This document shows, piece by piece, positions 11,050 through 11,693 of a DNA stretch of 11,693 bases. The notes under the pieces were generated by a model. That model was not told the origin of the DNA and searched no databases. It saw nothing but the letters and a program-made list of their open reading frames with translations. Numbering within the stretch: the stretch's first letter is position 1; each line of letters starts with the position of its first letter. Origin of the DNA: Candidatus Nomurabacteria bacterium (GTDB lineage Bacteria > Patescibacteriota > Minisyncoccia > Phycocordibacterales > UBA9973); NCBI GenBank assembly GCA_943356395.1, contig CALRFC010000020.1, forward strand, positions 1 to 11,693, in the 5' to 3' direction. The translations under genes were made by a program, and so were the position numbers.

Positions 11050-11693
11050 ATGAAATCTCTGCGCGAATACATAAAGGAAGCCGAGGAAAAGGGGATTGCC
11101 ATCGGGCATTTTAATTTTGCCACGATTGAGGTTTTCCACGCCATCGTGGAAGCGGCGGGGGAGCTCGGCGTGCCGGTCATTTTGGGCACGGCCGAAGGCG
11201 AGGAGGGATTCGTCGGCACGAATGAAGCCGTGGCTTTAGTAAAAACCGCTCGCGAAGAAACGAATCAGCCGATATTTTTAAATGCCGATCATCATTACAC
11301 TTTTGAAAATGTAAAAAAATGTATCGACGCGGGCTACGACATGGTCATTTTTGATGGGGCAAAGCTCTCGATCGAAGAAAACACTAGAATCACAAAGCAA
11401 TGCGTGGACTACGCGAGAGTGATTTCTAAAAATACCGGACGAGATATTTTGGTGGAAGCAGAGCTCGGCTATATCGGCCAAGCGTCAGGAATTTTGGATG
11501 CTATCCCCGAAGGCGTCGGTCTTTCCGAAAATGAACTCACCAAACCCGAAGAAGCCAAGAGCTTTATCGAAGCGACCGGCATCGACCTCTTTGCGCCGTC
11601 CGTCGGCAATGTCCACGGCATGCTCCGCGATGTTCCCGATCCGGCGCTCAATATCGCCCGCATCAAAGCCATCAACGACGCCGTCGCTACACC
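11050..11693 (+). CDS. Class II fructose-bisphosphate aldolase (3' end outside the window)
   Basis: Class II aldolases use zinc to cleave fructose 1,6-bisphosphate into dihydroxyacetone phosphate and glyceraldehyde 3-phosphate, or run the reverse. The frame is open for 214 codons to the window edge. It opens MKSLREYIKEAEEKGIAIGHFNFATIE, typical of the family, and shows the catalytic Asp and zinc His in NADHH (Asp80, His81, His82), the zinc Glu in VEAELGYIG (Glu136/Glu138), and the next zinc His in SVGNVHG (His189). The last metal and phosphate-binding residues lie beyond the window. A tagatose-bisphosphate or other class II aldolase specificity cannot be excluded. It is the first gene after a terminator and has its own promoter. 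Confidence 0.93.
   Translation, partial: MKSLREYIKEAEEKGIAIGHFNFATIEVFHAIVEAAGELGVPVILGTAEGEEGFVGTNEAVALVKTAREETNQPIFLNADHHYTFENVKKCIDAGYDMVIFDGAKLSIEENTRITKQCVDYARVISKNTGRDILVEAELGYIGQASGILDAIPEGVGLSENELTKPEEAKSFIEATGIDLFAPSVGNVHGMLRDVPDPALNIARIKAINDAVAT

Overview
The window looks like a chromosome segment of a Candidate Phyla Radiation bacterium (Patescibacteria, most likely Parcubacteria-like). This is inferred from compact, shortened or N-terminally variant ribosomal proteins, a transketolase split into two genes, a four-helix-bundle (S23/IVP-type) gene, a CBU_0592-like mini membrane protein, and AT-rich spacers between GC-rich genes. TGA is used as a normal stop (rplQ, the coiled-coil gene), which argues against the recoded Gracilibacteria/Absconditabacteria.

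Region 1 (1-5391) is an alpha/spc-end ribosomal block on the + strand. The tail of a large surface or baseplate-J-like protein is followed by infA, rpmJ, rpsM, rpsK, rpsD, rpoA, rplQ, rplM and rpsI. A near-consensus promoter and a structured 5' leader with a terminator-like hairpin precede rpmJ. A second promoter sits 12 bp before rplM. The spacers before rpsM, rpsK and rplQ are degenerate 7-nt tandem repeats.

Region 2 (5260-5759) is a 500-bp gene-free stretch rich in hairpins. It holds a second, out-of-frame copy of the last ten codons of rpsI that differs only at synonymous positions, two terminators, several palindromes including a perfect 19-bp stem with a 4-nt loop, and the transketolase promoter.

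Region 3 (5760-8409) carries the transketolase N- and C-terminal subunit genes. They are separated by a roughly 400-bp cassette encoding a four-helix-bundle protein and bounded by inverted heptad repeats. A small membrane protein gene and a bidirectional terminator follow.

Region 4 (8409-10080, - strand) is a PfkB-family sugar kinase gene followed by a coiled-coil protein gene, probably one transcription unit.

Region 5 (10086-11693, + strand) has an AT-rich orphan gene for a signal-peptide-bearing membrane protein, driven by a strong promoter with a dyad. A terminator and the start of a class II fructose-bisphosphate aldolase gene follow.

Transketolase, a PfkB kinase and aldolase together form a small sugar-phosphate neighbourhood. 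Their three upstream regions share an extended -10 element exactly 6 nt before the start codon, which predicts leaderless mRNAs.
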